From assembly GCF_014647595.1 (NCBI RefSeq), contig NZ_BMPM01000004.1, positions 183,763 through 247,762 on the forward strand: DNA of 64,000 nucleotides, read 5' to 3'. The notes under the pieces are model-generated. The model saw only the letters and a program-made list of their open reading frames with translations. It did no database searches and was not told where the DNA came from. Source of the DNA: Paenarthrobacter histidinolovorans (GTDB lineage Bacteria > Actinomycetota > Actinomycetes > Actinomycetales > Micrococcaceae). Position numbers and translations under genes: made by a program. Below, piece after piece: positions 56,558 to 64,000 of this stretch (the stretch's first letter is position 1; each line of letters begins with the position of its first letter).

Positions 56558-57694
56558 ATGCCGGTATACATGAGGTCCCTCGAAACCGCAGTTCCCCCTA
56601 CGATTCTGGTCCAGGAGCAGGCGCGCGAGGTGTTTGCTGCCCAGCCAGGCCTGACCCGGCTGGGTACCCGGCTTGTCACCACATGCTTTGACTCAGCCGC
56701 GATCGACACGCGCTACACCGCCGTCGAAGAACTCAGCCTCGATGCCAACCCGGAAAACCCGAAGTTCTTTGACCCGGAAACCAACAGGGTCTTAAGTCCC
56801 AGCACCAAGGTCCGTAACGAAATCTTCGCGACGGAAGCGACCAAGCTGTTCATCGAGGCCGGCAAGACAGCCGTGGCGCAAGCCCAAGGCATTGACCTTG
56901 ATGACATCACCCACGTGATCACCGTGTCCTGCACCGGATTCTTCAATCCGGGACCCGACTACAAGGTGGTCAGGGCGCTTGGCCTCAACCCGGCAGTTCA
57001 GCGTTACCACCTGGGCTTCATGGGCTGTTACGCCGCATTCCCTGCCATGAAGGCTGCAAAGCAGTTCTGCCTGGCTGATCCGGAGGCGGTTGTCCTGGTG
57101 ATCTGTGTTGAACTCTGCTCGCTCCACGTCAGGACGTCGAACGATCCGGACACCATTATGGGGTCGGCCATCTTCGGCGACGGAGCGGCCGCGGCAGTCA
57201 TCTCCGCCAGGGAACCGGAAGGCGACGAGCCGGTGATCCGGCTGGATCACTTTGAGACGGTCCTGACGCCCGTTGGCGAGGAAGCCATGGCGTGGAACAT
57301 TGGCGACGAAGGTTTTGAGATGGTCCTGGGCTCCTACGTGCCGCACATCATCGAAGAACACATCACCGGTGCGCTGGAGCCCTTGCTGGCGAAGGAACCG
57401 GAGCTGGCTGGTGTGCCCTACCGGGAAATCACCCACTGGGCCATCCACCCCGGCGGCCGCAGCATCCTTGACAAGGTCGAGTCCAAATTGGAATTGACGC
57501 AGGAACAGCTGGTACCCGCACGGGAGACGCTCAGGGAATACGGCAACATGAGCAGCGCCACAGTGTTGTTCGTCCTGAAGTACATGCTGGGACAGGCGGC
57601 CAGCCAACGGGAGGAGCGGATCTGCTCCATGGCGTTCGGCCCGGGCCTGACAGTGGAGACCGGCCTCTTCACGTTGGTCTCCCCCGGTCTGTGA
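56558..57694 (+). CDS. Type III polyketide synthase
   Basis: 378 residues, chalcone-synthase fold. The active-site cysteine is in GFMGCYAAFPAMKAAK, the histidine in HWAIHPGGRSILDKVE and the asparagine in YGNMSSATVLFVLKYM, so the Cys-His-Asn triad is complete. GFGPG-like loop: MAFGPGLTVET. Such enzymes extend an acyl-CoA starter with malonyl-CoA units and cyclise to resorcinols or pyrones. It is followed in the same operon by a methyltransferase and a flavin hydroxylase, an order that resembles phenolic-lipid clusters such as srsABC of Streptomyces griseus. The starter and product are not predictable from sequence alone. Stop overlaps the next start by 4 nt. Confidence 0.93.
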   Translation: MPVYMRSLETAVPPTILVQEQAREVFAAQPGLTRLGTRLVTTCFDSAAIDTRYTAVEELSLDANPENPKFFDPETNRVLSPSTKVRNEIFATEATKLFIEAGKTAVAQAQGIDLDDITHVITVSCTGFFNPGPDYKVVRALGLNPAVQRYHLGFMGCYAAFPAMKAAKQFCLADPEAVVLVICVELCSLHVRTSNDPDTIMGSAIFGDGAAAAVISAREPEGDEPVIRLDHFETVLTPVGEEAMAWNIGDEGFEMVLGSYVPHIIEEHITGALEPLLAKEPELAGVPYREITHWAIHPGGRSILDKVESKLELTQEQLVPARETLREYGNMSSATVLFVLKYMLGQAASQREERICSMAFGPGLTVETGLFTLVSPGL

Positions 57695-58416
57695 GTCCCT
57701 GGGGGTCCCTCAGGGAAAGGGACCTGCACAGCGTAGAGGACATGGACAGGCCTGACTGCGATCCGCTGCTGCTCAGCCGAACCTATGCCAGGTTTCCTGT
57801 CGTCAACAGGCTGCTTTCGGGATGGCGGCGGACCTACAAGCGCCGAATCCGCCCGCTGCTGTCGGAGACGGGTCGTGGATCTTTGCTGGACATAGGAAGT
57901 GGCAGCGGTGATGTGGCCCGCAGTCTTGCCCGGTGGGCGCGACAGGACGGATTCGCGCTGGACGTGACGGCGGTCGACCCGGATGAACGTGCCCATGCCT
58001 TTGCGACCCACTTACCCAGGGACGAAGGGGTGACCTACCGTCAGGCCCACAGTTCCGAGCTCGTGGCGGAGGGGCTGGAATTCGACGTGGTCATTTCCAA
58101 CCACATCCTTCACCACCTCGATGCGCAGCAGTTCGCCGGGGTTCTGCGCGACTCGGAACTGCTCTGCACGCGATTGGCATTGCACAACGATCTGCAACGA
58201 AGCAACGTCGCCTATGTACTGTTCCTGGCCGGCTTTTGGCCTCTGGGCTGGGGCTCTTACATCGTGAGGGATGGCTTGCTGTCCATCAAGCGCAGCTACA
58301 CGTTGGCCGAACTGCGGTCCGCCATCCCGCCCACGTGGGCGGCCGAAAGCAACGGCCCGTGGCACAACATGCTGGTCCACGAGCACCGACGATCGGGGAA
58401 CCCTCACCGTGCTTGA
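57691..58416 (+). CDS. Class I SAM-dependent methyltransferase of the PKS operon
   Basis: 241 residues. The SAM motif I is SLLDIGSGSGDVARSLARWA, motif II VTAVDPDERAHAFA, and FDVVISNHILHHLDAQQF is motif III/IV. The N-terminal segment DRPDCDPLLLSRTYARFPVV matches homologues beside type III polyketide synthases. It probably methylates the polyketide, on an O or C, or a related intermediate. GTG 57691 overlaps the PKS stop; ATG 57742 is a later alternative. The end overlaps the flavoprotein gene by 8 nt. Confidence 0.88.
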   Translation: MSPWGSLRERDLHSVEDMDRPDCDPLLLSRTYARFPVVNRLLSGWRRTYKRRIRPLLSETGRGSLLDIGSGSGDVARSLARWARQDGFALDVTAVDPDERAHAFATHLPRDEGVTYRQAHSSELVAEGLEFDVVISNHILHHLDAQQFAGVLRDSELLCTRLALHNDLQRSNVAYVLFLAGFWPLGWGSYIVRDGLLSIKRSYTLAELRSAIPPTWAAESNGPWHNMLVHEHRRSGNPHRA

Positions 58417-59539
58417 TGTTGTGATTGTCGGAGCCGGGCCTGTGGGTTTGTTCATGGGCCTGCGGCTCCTCCGGGCCGGCCACAGAATCCGCATCCTGGA
58501 ACGCAGGAGCACCAGAAGTGTGCGTTCGCGCGCCATCGGGATCCATCCACCAGCCCTGGCAGCGCTGGAGCGTGCAGGAGTCTCCGGGCAGCTGGTGTCG
58601 TCCGGGGTCCGGATCAAACGCGGCGTCGCCTACAGCCGGGGCCGCAAAGTTGCCGAACTTCCCTTCTCTGGAGACGCCGCATTTCCTTTCATTCTGGCAG
58701 TTCCGCAGGCGACCACGGAGAAGGTGTTGGAGGACGCGGTGCTGGAAGCCGATCCGGCGGCGATCATCCGCGGCATCGACGTACAGGAAACCCGTGACGA
58801 CGGCACCACCGTTCGCGTCCTGGCCCACTCGACGTCAGGGAACCGGGAATTCGGCGCCCGGTTGGTGATCGCCGCCGACGGTGCGCATTCGTCCCTCCGA
58901 CGACTTCATGTTCCGGACACGGCTCCACGGACTTATCCGGACTCGTATCTCATGGGCGACTTCCCGGATGCCACTGGACACGGTGCTGATGCGGTGCTGT
59001 ACCTGGAACCAGACGGCATCGTTGAATCCTTCCCCCTGCCGGCAGGTGTCCGCAGGTGGGTGGTGAGGCTCGGCGCGCCAGCGAGGGGTGCGACGGCGGC
59101 CGGGCTGGCTGAGTTGGTCGGAGCCAGGACGGGTGAGGTGCTGGAGGCGGCCGGCAATACGATGCTCAGCGCTTTCGAGGTTCAGTCGCGCCTGGTCCGG
59201 CAGCTGGTCCACGGGCGGGTGGTCCTCCTTGGGGATGCCGCCCACGAGATCAGTCCCATCGGCGGCCAGGGCATGAACCTCGGGTGGCTGGATGCAGCAG
59301 CCCTGGCTCCCATAGTCGATGCCTCATTGGCCGGCACCGAGGTGGGGAAGGCGCTGCGGGATTTCGAAAGGTCGCGGCGGAAAGCTGCGGTCCGGGCGTC
59401 GCGGCAGGCCGGGCTCAACATGGCCTTGGGACGGCCGCTGCCACCAGCGGCCATGGCTGCAAGGAACAGGGTGTTCGCGGGCTTACTGGAGATGCCCGGC
59501 GTGGCCGGGGTGGTGGAGCGGCGCTTCACCATGCGTTAG
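58409..59539 (+). CDS. FAD-dependent oxidoreductase/hydroxylase of the PKS operon
   Basis: 376 residues, class A flavin monooxygenase type. GAGPVGLFMGLRLLRAGHRI is the dinucleotide-binding motif, RSRAIGIHPPALAALERAG the next conserved region, AADGAHSSLRRLHV the DG motif, and LLGDAAHEISPIGGQGMNLG the GD motif. With the polyketide synthase and methyltransferase it could hydroxylate the ring, as SrsC does to give quinones; the assignment is by analogy. GTG 58409 overlaps the methyltransferase stop. Its stop codon abuts that of the convergent NTF2-like gene with no gap. Confidence 0.9.
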   Translation: MLDVVIVGAGPVGLFMGLRLLRAGHRIRILERRSTRSVRSRAIGIHPPALAALERAGVSGQLVSSGVRIKRGVAYSRGRKVAELPFSGDAAFPFILAVPQATTEKVLEDAVLEADPAAIIRGIDVQETRDDGTTVRVLAHSTSGNREFGARLVIAADGAHSSLRRLHVPDTAPRTYPDSYLMGDFPDATGHGADAVLYLEPDGIVESFPLPAGVRRWVVRLGAPARGATAAGLAELVGARTGEVLEAAGNTMLSAFEVQSRLVRQLVHGRVVLLGDAAHEISPIGGQGMNLGWLDAAALAPIVDASLAGTEVGKALRDFERSRRKAAVRASRQAGLNMALGRPLPPAAMAARNRVFAGLLEMPGVAGVVERRFTMR

Positions 59540-59947
59540 CTATTCCGGTGCCGTGTAATAACAGTCGTAGGTGTCCTGGCTGATGATCAGGCCCTCCCGT
59601 AGCTGGAAGATGGCTGTGCTCCTGGCGCGGATGGTGTCGCCCCGGTCCCAGTGCGGGAGGTCCAGGAGCAGCGTTGCCGACCAATTCATCTCGAGGACCA
59701 CCCGGTCTTCCTCGGTGGTTGTGCGGACAACCTCGAAGCGCTGGTCCGCCACGATGTCCTGGCTGTGGTCGGCCCCGGCGAGGGTTTCGGTGAGGTTCCG
59801 TGTGGAGCCTGTCTTGGACAGTGCATGCGGCCATTCGGTGAGTTTGAAGTCCTCAGACAGGAAAGGCCGCAAGGCAGCTGATCCACCGCCGGCTTCAACC
59901 GTTCGGACGAACCCGAGCACGTGTTCCAGAGGCGTGGGATTGGTCAT
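59540..59947 (-). CDS. Nuclear transport factor 2-like (SnoaL-type) protein
   Basis: 135 residues, single NTF2-like cone fold. Signals include PLEHVLGFVRTVEAGG, LEMNWSATLLLDLPHW and a C-terminal FQLREGLIISQDTYDCYY, all in the order expected of SnoaL-like proteins. Many are enzymes or binding proteins for small molecules; here the role is unknown. ATG 59947 has a minus-strand TAGGCT 6 nt upstream. It is divergent from def. Confidence 0.8.
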   Translation of the reverse strand: MTNPTPLEHVLGFVRTVEAGGGSAALRPFLSEDFKLTEWPHALSKTGSTRNLTETLAGADHSQDIVADQRFEVVRTTTEEDRVVLEMNWSATLLLDLPHWDRGDTIRARSTAIFQLREGLIISQDTYDCYYTAPE

Positions 59948-59953
59948 TCTTCG

Positions 59954-59959
59954 AGCCTA
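59954..59959 (-). promoter_or_regulatory. -10 element of the NTF2-like gene
   Basis: Minus-strand TAGGCT ends 6 nt before ATG 59947. It is the mirror image of the def element nearby. Confidence 0.45.
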
Positions 59960-59964
59960 GCCCA

Positions 59965-59992
59965 CTGACAAAGAGACCCTTGGATATAGGCT
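59965..59992 (+). promoter_or_regulatory. Promoter of def
   Basis: CTGACA (59965-59970) and TAGGCT (59987-59992) are 16 nt apart; the -10 ends 6 nt before ATG 59999, with no Shine-Dalgarno. Confidence 0.5.
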
Positions 59993-59998
59993 CGTTCC

Positions 59999-60673
59999 AT
60001 GACGCATCAACCCCATCCCGGAGCCTCAAGCCCCGCTGCAGACTTCAATCCCCTCCAGATCCGGGATGCCGTCCGAAGGTTGCTTGATACCGAGGATCTC
60101 CCGGCTATTGTCCAAGCGGGGCACCCGGTGCTGCGCCAGCATGCCGCGCCGTACGAGGGCCAGCTCGACGACTTCGAACTGCTGGCGCTGCTGGAACGGA
60201 TGCGCGAAGCCATGCATGCGGCGCCGGGAGTCGGCCTGGCCGCACCCCAGGTGGGCATCCCTTTGCAGCTGGCCGTTCTGGAGGACAAATACGAGATCGA
60301 TCCCGTGTCCGCCGCCGTGCGGCACAGGGAATCGTTGGATTTCTTCGCCATGGTGAATCCGAAGTACCGTCCCCTCGGCACGGAGACCTCGGCGTTTTAC
60401 GAGGGGTGCCTGTCAGTCCCGGGATACCAGGCAGTGGTGGAACGACACAGTAATGTTGAGTTGTCTTTCGTGACGCCCGCCGGCGAGCCTGTGGAGGAAT
60501 GGTTTTCCGGATGGCAAGCCCGCATCGTGCAGCACGAGACCGACCACCTGCACGGCGTCCTCTACCTGGATCGGGCCGAGATCCGCTCGCTGGCCAGCAA
60601 CGCCGAGCACACGGCGCGTTGGGCCTCACCGGAGATTGATGAGGCACGCCGGTCGCTCGGTTTCCTCCTCTGA
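59999..60673 (+). CDS. def: Peptide deformylase
   Basis: 224 residues, metalloenzyme that removes the formyl group from nascent N-terminal methionine. All three motifs are intact: GVGLAAPQVG, EGCLSVPGYQ (with the metal-binding Cys) and QHETDHLHGVLY (His-Glu-x-x-His). An N-terminal extension of about 30 residues is typical of this actinobacterial copy. ATG 59999 is preceded by a -10 element 6 nt upstream. It is convergent with the S9 peptidase gene, 21 nt apart. Confidence 0.95.
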   Translation: MTHQPHPGASSPAADFNPLQIRDAVRRLLDTEDLPAIVQAGHPVLRQHAAPYEGQLDDFELLALLERMREAMHAAPGVGLAAPQVGIPLQLAVLEDKYEIDPVSAAVRHRESLDFFAMVNPKYRPLGTETSAFYEGCLSVPGYQAVVERHSNVELSFVTPAGEPVEEWFSGWQARIVQHETDHLHGVLYLDRAEIRSLASNAEHTARWASPEIDEARRSLGFLL

Positions 60674-60694
60674 GGCCGGTGACCCGGCGCTCTC

Positions 60695-62710
60695 CTACTC
60701 CGCGGCCTTGTTTCCAGCGGTGGGTAGGTACTTGGCCCACCAGCTGAGTATGTGCTCGAAGCGCTGGCGGCGGTGGTGCGGAGTTCCGGAACGGGACAAC
60801 TCGTGGTCCTCACCCGGAAAGACCAGCAAGGCGGTCTCAACTCCCTGGGCTTTCAACTGTGCATAGTAGCGCTGCCCTTGTTCGATGGGGCAGCGCAGGT
60901 CATTTTCGGAATGCACCACCAGCGTGGGTGTCTGAACGTCGGTGATGACGGCCATGGGACTTTGGGCCAGCATCTGCTCCGTCGATCCTCCGATGTATTC
61001 ACCGCCGAAGAACCAACCAATGTCCGAAGAACCTGCAAAGCTGACGGGATCCAGGAAACCACGCTCCACAATCGCAGCCTTGAACCGGTGATGATGCGCG
61101 ATGGTCCACGCCGTCAGGTATCCCCCGTAGGAACCACCCATGATGCCCACATTCTCCGGGTCAAGGGACGTCTGCGAAGCCAGGGAAGCGTCGAGGAATG
61201 CCATTACGTCCTGCATGTCCAAGGTGCCCATGCGCCCCTTGATGGCACGCCCGTGTTCCTGGCCATAACCCGACGATCCGCGCGGATTGCACATCACCAC
61301 CGCGTACCCGGCCGCAGCGTAGACCTGGGCCTCGTCGAAGAATGCTCCCGTGTATTGGGAGAACGGGCCGCCGTGGATGTTCAGAAGGACCGGATGCGGT
61401 CCAGGGCCTTCCGGTATGACGAGCCAGCCGTGGAGAGCGTGTCCGTCGCTGGATTCGGCGTTGAAGTCCACGGGCTCAATAACAGTGGAGTTGTTTCGGA
61501 GGGCCCCTGAGAAGTCCGTCAACAGCCGAAGCTCACCACGTTCCAACGTTGCGACATCGCCGGCAGTGGACGCATCGGACAGGCACACCGCGACTTCTCC
61601 GTTGGCGGCAACAGAAGCTCCGATGACCACCCGGGCACCGTGCACAAGAGGCGTGATGTCGCCGTCGGCTGAGACCTCGAGAAGCTCAACGCTGCCCAAG
61701 GCCGTGTTGAGGACAAGGACACGGTCCGCTCCGCTGGGTTCCAGCGGTCCAGACACGTCCAGGTGCTCCACGTCGGTCAGCGCTGAAGCCTCTCCCCCGG
61801 CCACAGGCATCACATGAAGCACGGAGTTCCGCGCCACAAAGTCCCTGCCGCTTTCTCCCAGTTCCTGGGCGATGTAGAACAACCACTTGCCATCGGCCGA
61901 GGGGCGCACATCCGTGACGGTCTGCGGTGTCCGGTTCGAGGCCTCGACGACGGCGGGCTCGCCACCTGCGGCATCGACCCTGTAAACGGAGGCGACCAGA
62001 TCGTCGTCGTGTCCTTCATGCAGGGCGGCAACGAAGTAAAGCCGGGTACCGTCCGCGGAAAAGGCCGGCGACGTGTGGTCAGAGTCCCCGAAGGTGACCT
62101 GCCGGGCAGCAGGCAGGCCGGGAAGCTCCGGAGTCTGCTGATCGTGGGCAGCCCTGCCGCGCGGAAGGACTGCAGGCTCCCCACCCAATTCCGGGACTTC
62201 GACGACAAACAACTGCTGGCGCTGGTCGGCGGTGTATCCAACCCCGTTCATCATGTATTGCTTTGCGGTGATGAGTCGGGCATCTTCGGCGCCCGGAGTC
62301 ACGTCGTCGACCGTTCCATAACGTCCGTGTTCGGGGACCCGCGCCTGGAAGGCGATTCGGTGCGAATCCGGCGCCCAGACGAAGCTGTCCACCCCCGCAG
62401 CCTGGTTCGTGATCCGCTGTGGTTCGCCGCCGGCGGATTCCACGACGAACAGTTGGGGTTTACCGCCTGGATCGCTGCGCAGGAAAGCCAGGACCAGCCC
62501 ATCCGGTGAGAACGACGGCGAAGTGTCCCGGAACCCCCGGGTGATACGGCGAGGGTACTTGGTGTTGTCCAAAGGCACCGACCAAAGCTGGCCAACATAA
62601 CTGTCGGCATCAAAATCCGGCCTCGTGACCGAGACCACGGCCTTGGTCCCGTCGGGGTGGATCGCAGGGGCGGACACGGAGTTCAACAGGGGCAGCTGCT
62701 CGGGTTTCAC
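60695..62710 (-). CDS. S9 family peptidase (prolyl oligopeptidase/acylaminoacyl peptidase type)
   Basis: 671 residues. The N-terminal half is a beta-propeller with repeated SPDG/SADG turns (for example TSPSFSPDGLVLAFLRS and TSPAFSADGTRLYFV). The C-terminal catalytic domain has the serine in VGIMGGSYGGYLTAW, the aspartate in LVVHSENDLRCP and the histidine in FPGEDHELSRSG. It probably cleaves short peptides, in the cytoplasm. The start GTG 62710 is preferred since a minus-strand TAGGCT lies 7 nt upstream; the in-frame TTG 62740 is an alternative. It is divergent from the RlmA-like gene. Confidence 0.92.
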   Translation of the reverse strand: MKPEQLPLLNSVSAPAIHPDGTKAVVSVTRPDFDADSYVGQLWSVPLDNTKYPRRITRGFRDTSPSFSPDGLVLAFLRSDPGGKPQLFVVESAGGEPQRITNQAAGVDSFVWAPDSHRIAFQARVPEHGRYGTVDDVTPGAEDARLITAKQYMMNGVGYTADQRQQLFVVEVPELGGEPAVLPRGRAAHDQQTPELPGLPAARQVTFGDSDHTSPAFSADGTRLYFVAALHEGHDDDLVASVYRVDAAGGEPAVVEASNRTPQTVTDVRPSADGKWLFYIAQELGESGRDFVARNSVLHVMPVAGGEASALTDVEHLDVSGPLEPSGADRVLVLNTALGSVELLEVSADGDITPLVHGARVVIGASVAANGEVAVCLSDASTAGDVATLERGELRLLTDFSGALRNNSTVIEPVDFNAESSDGHALHGWLVIPEGPGPHPVLLNIHGGPFSQYTGAFFDEAQVYAAAGYAVVMCNPRGSSGYGQEHGRAIKGRMGTLDMQDVMAFLDASLASQTSLDPENVGIMGGSYGGYLTAWTIAHHHRFKAAIVERGFLDPVSFAGSSDIGWFFGGEYIGGSTEQMLAQSPMAVITDVQTPTLVVHSENDLRCPIEQGQRYYAQLKAQGVETALLVFPGEDHELSRSGTPHHRRQRFEHILSWWAKYLPTAGNKAAE

Positions 62711-62717
62711 GTTGGTG

Positions 62718-62723
62718 AGCCTA
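62718..62723 (-). promoter_or_regulatory. -10 element of the S9 peptidase gene
   Basis: Minus-strand TAGGCT ends 7 nt before GTG 62710; supports that start over TTG 62740. Confidence 0.4.
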
Positions 62724-62765
62724 GCCCGGTGCGCCGTCAAGCGGCCCCAGACACTCCGTCCGCCG

Positions 62766-62771
62766 TAGGAT
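62766..62771 (+). promoter_or_regulatory. -10 element of the RlmA-like gene
   Basis: TAGGAT lies 7 nt upstream of ATG 62779, without Shine-Dalgarno. Confidence 0.45.
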
Positions 62772-62778
62772 TGAAGCC

Positions 62779-63621
62779 ATGTTGCCCGATGCCGTCTCTG
62801 CCCTGCGCTGCCCCGTATGCCAAGGAGTTTTCGAGTTGCGGGAAGGCCGGCCGGCCACGCTTGCTTGCCGGAATGGGCATTTGTTCGATGCCGCCAAACA
62901 GGGCTACTTCAACTTCCTGACCGGGAAGGGCACCGTCTTCGAAGCTGACACGGCGGATATGGTCGCGGCAAGGAACAGGTTCCTGGAAGGCGGACACTAT
63001 TTGGGTTTGGCCACGGCGTTGGCTGACTTGGCGGCGGAAGCACTCCACCGGCCGGACGCGCTGGTTCTCGACGCCGGAACAGGCACCGGCCACTATTTGC
63101 ACAGCGTTATCGAAGCGACAGGCGCAACCGCCGTTGGCATGGATATATCCAAATTCGCGCTTCGCCGTGCTGCCCGCCTCAACCCTCAGGCGGCGAACCT
63201 TGTATGGGACATCTGGCGTCCATTGCCCATGGCGGACAGCTCGGTGGACGTGGTGACGGTTGTGTTCGCGCCGCGGAACCCTGCGGAGTTCGCGCGGGTT
63301 CTGCGTCCCGGAGGAAGCCTCCTGGTGGTGACACCGCGGCCCGGCCACCTGCAGGAGGTCGCAGCCCGGGCGGGGATGCTCAGCATCGAAGAAGGCAAGG
63401 AGGAACGGCTGGCAGAGTCCATGAGCCGGTATTTCGGTGCGTCCGAGACACACTCCCTGGACCTGCCCTTGGTGCTGGGCGGAAACGCAGTAGCCGACCT
63501 CGCCTTCATGGGCCCGGCCGGCCACCATTTGCAGCAGGAAAAGTTGTCCGGCCTGGCAGCTTCGGAGGAGCCGGTGGCCACGACTGCGAAGTTCCGGATC
63601 AGCGTGTTCACTGCGTCCTGA
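62779..63621 (+). CDS. RlmA-like 23S rRNA (guanine-N1) methyltransferase
   Basis: 280 residues. The N-terminal zinc site has CPVCQGVF and CRNGHLFD, as in RlmA, which recognises 23S rRNA. The SAM domain has VLDAGTGTGHYLHSVIE, GMDISKFALRRAARL and FAPRNPAEFARVLRPGG. This fits the RlmA(I)/RlmA(II) family, methylating G745 or G748 of 23S rRNA; the exact target cannot be assigned from sequence, and members of the TlrB group give macrolide resistance. ATG 62779 is preceded by a -10 element at 7 nt. Confidence 0.85.
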   Translation: MLPDAVSALRCPVCQGVFELREGRPATLACRNGHLFDAAKQGYFNFLTGKGTVFEADTADMVAARNRFLEGGHYLGLATALADLAAEALHRPDALVLDAGTGTGHYLHSVIEATGATAVGMDISKFALRRAARLNPQAANLVWDIWRPLPMADSSVDVVTVVFAPRNPAEFARVLRPGGSLLVVTPRPGHLQEVAARAGMLSIEEGKEERLAESMSRYFGASETHSLDLPLVLGGNAVADLAFMGPAGHHLQQEKLSGLAASEEPVATTAKFRISVFTAS

Positions 63622-63647
63622 CGCGTCACAGCGCGTCGGGCTAGGAT
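63618..63647 (+). promoter_or_regulatory. Promoter of the NfeD gene
   Basis: CTGACG (63618-63623) and TAGGAT (63642-63647) are 18 nt apart. Unlike its neighbours, this gene has a normal leader with a Shine-Dalgarno. Confidence 0.5.
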
Positions 63648-63700
63648 GGAGGAACAGCGACTGTGATCCCTTTCCCGGGATCCGGGACCAAGGGGGAACG

Positions 63701-64000
63701 ATGTTTGAATGGCTCGGCGAAAATTGGTGGGCTCTCTGGCTCACGGTCTTCCTCGCGTTCGCGGTGGTGGAGATGCTCACTCTCGACCTCTTCTTCATCA
63801 TGCTGGGTGGCGGCGCGCTTGCGGGGCTGATCGCGGACTTCTCGGGCGCCGACTTCTGGCTGCAGATCGTCATTTTCTGCGTTGTTTCCCTCTTGATGAT
63901 CGTTTTCGTGCGGCCAGTGGCTTTGAACCACCTGCGCAAAGGACCCGCGGAACAGCTTTCCAACATAGACCGGCTCATCGGCCAGCCTGCCCTCGTCATT
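63701..64000 (+). CDS. NfeD family membrane protein, N-terminal part
   Basis: The frame is open from ATG 63701 to the end of the window (100 codons), so the protein is partial. ENWWALWLTVFLAFAVVEML and helices FFIMLGGGALAGLIADF and WLQIVIFCVVSLLMIVFVRP are typical of the NfeD membrane domain; the OB-fold tail begins at IDRLIGQPALVI. NfeD proteins usually pair with an SPFH/stomatin protein encoded just downstream, but that lies outside the window. The AGGGGGAACG before the ATG is a clear ribosome-binding site. Confidence 0.88.
   Translation, partial: MFEWLGENWWALWLTVFLAFAVVEMLTLDLFFIMLGGGALAGLIADFSGADFWLQIVIFCVVSLLMIVFVRPVALNHLRKGPAEQLSNIDRLIGQPALVI

Overview
The window is a stretch of chromosome from a high-GC actinobacterium. 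The closest fit is the Micrococcaceae, with Arthrobacter or Paenarthrobacter most likely. This rests on conserved gene blocks (comEA-comEC-holA-rpsT-lepA-hemW, hrcA-dnaJ-rsmE-phoH-ybeY-era, recO-uppS, and ctaCDF plus ctaE-qcrCAB), on actinobacterial DUF3043, DUF3054 and DUF3097 proteins, and on frequent GTG and TTG starts. It is mostly core genome, with no rRNA, tRNA, CRISPR or insertion sequence that I can see.

Layout. 1-642 is the end of glpK. 643-3480 holds a large palindrome, a leucine leader peptide with an attenuator, and leuS. 3540-12469 carries DegV, competence genes, DNA polymerase III delta, S20, a PemK/MazF-like protein, lepA and hemW. 12586-22256 carries DUF4870 and DUF3097 proteins, then the CIRCE-controlled hrcA-dnaJ-rsmE group, a GerMN lipoprotein, and phoH-ybeY-CBS protein-era. 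22363-29602 holds an LCP protein, an M13 peptidase, leuA with its own leucine leader, recO and uppS. 29618-36828 holds an operon of a flavoprotein and two paralogous hydrolases, then pyrD, DUF3043 and an M20 dipeptidase. 36990-46504 is respiration: erpA, ctaCDF and the divergent ctaE-qcrCAB operon, interrupted by HPr and a DasR-like GntR regulator that share a dre-type operator. 46617-50089 holds trpD, a RAM-only Lrp protein, DUF3054 and three VOC proteins. 50174-54010 is the most accessory part: a secreted protein, a degraded-looking SMI1/KNR4-like gene, gene-poor DNA and a GT39 glycosyltransferase. 54033-59539 is a type III polyketide synthase, methyltransferase and flavoprotein operon divergent from a UvrA-like ABC protein. 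59540-64000 holds an NTF2-like protein, def, an S9 peptidase, an RlmA-like methyltransferase and the start of an NfeD protein.

How the parts work together. QcrCAB and CtaCDEF are the subunits of the actinobacterial bc1-aa3 respiratory chain, and nearby ErpA delivers Fe-S clusters. HrcA, through CIRCE, controls its own operon with DnaJ. Leucine supply is sensed twice: leuS and leuA each follow a tiny leader ORF starting Met-Arg-Ala and containing three consecutive Leu codons then Ser. In both, the start codon lies exactly 6 nt below a -10 hexamer and a hairpin follows. The same geometry (TANNNT, or the near match CATAAT at ctaE, then 6 or 7 nt, then the start codon, with no Shine-Dalgarno) recurs at about fourteen other starts, so leaderless mRNA seems to be a major mode of expression here.

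The most interesting items are the paired leucine leaders, the type III PKS operon with a perfect 18-bp palindrome upstream, the dre-like operator between HPr and the GntR regulator, and the start-less SMI1/KNR4-like gene.
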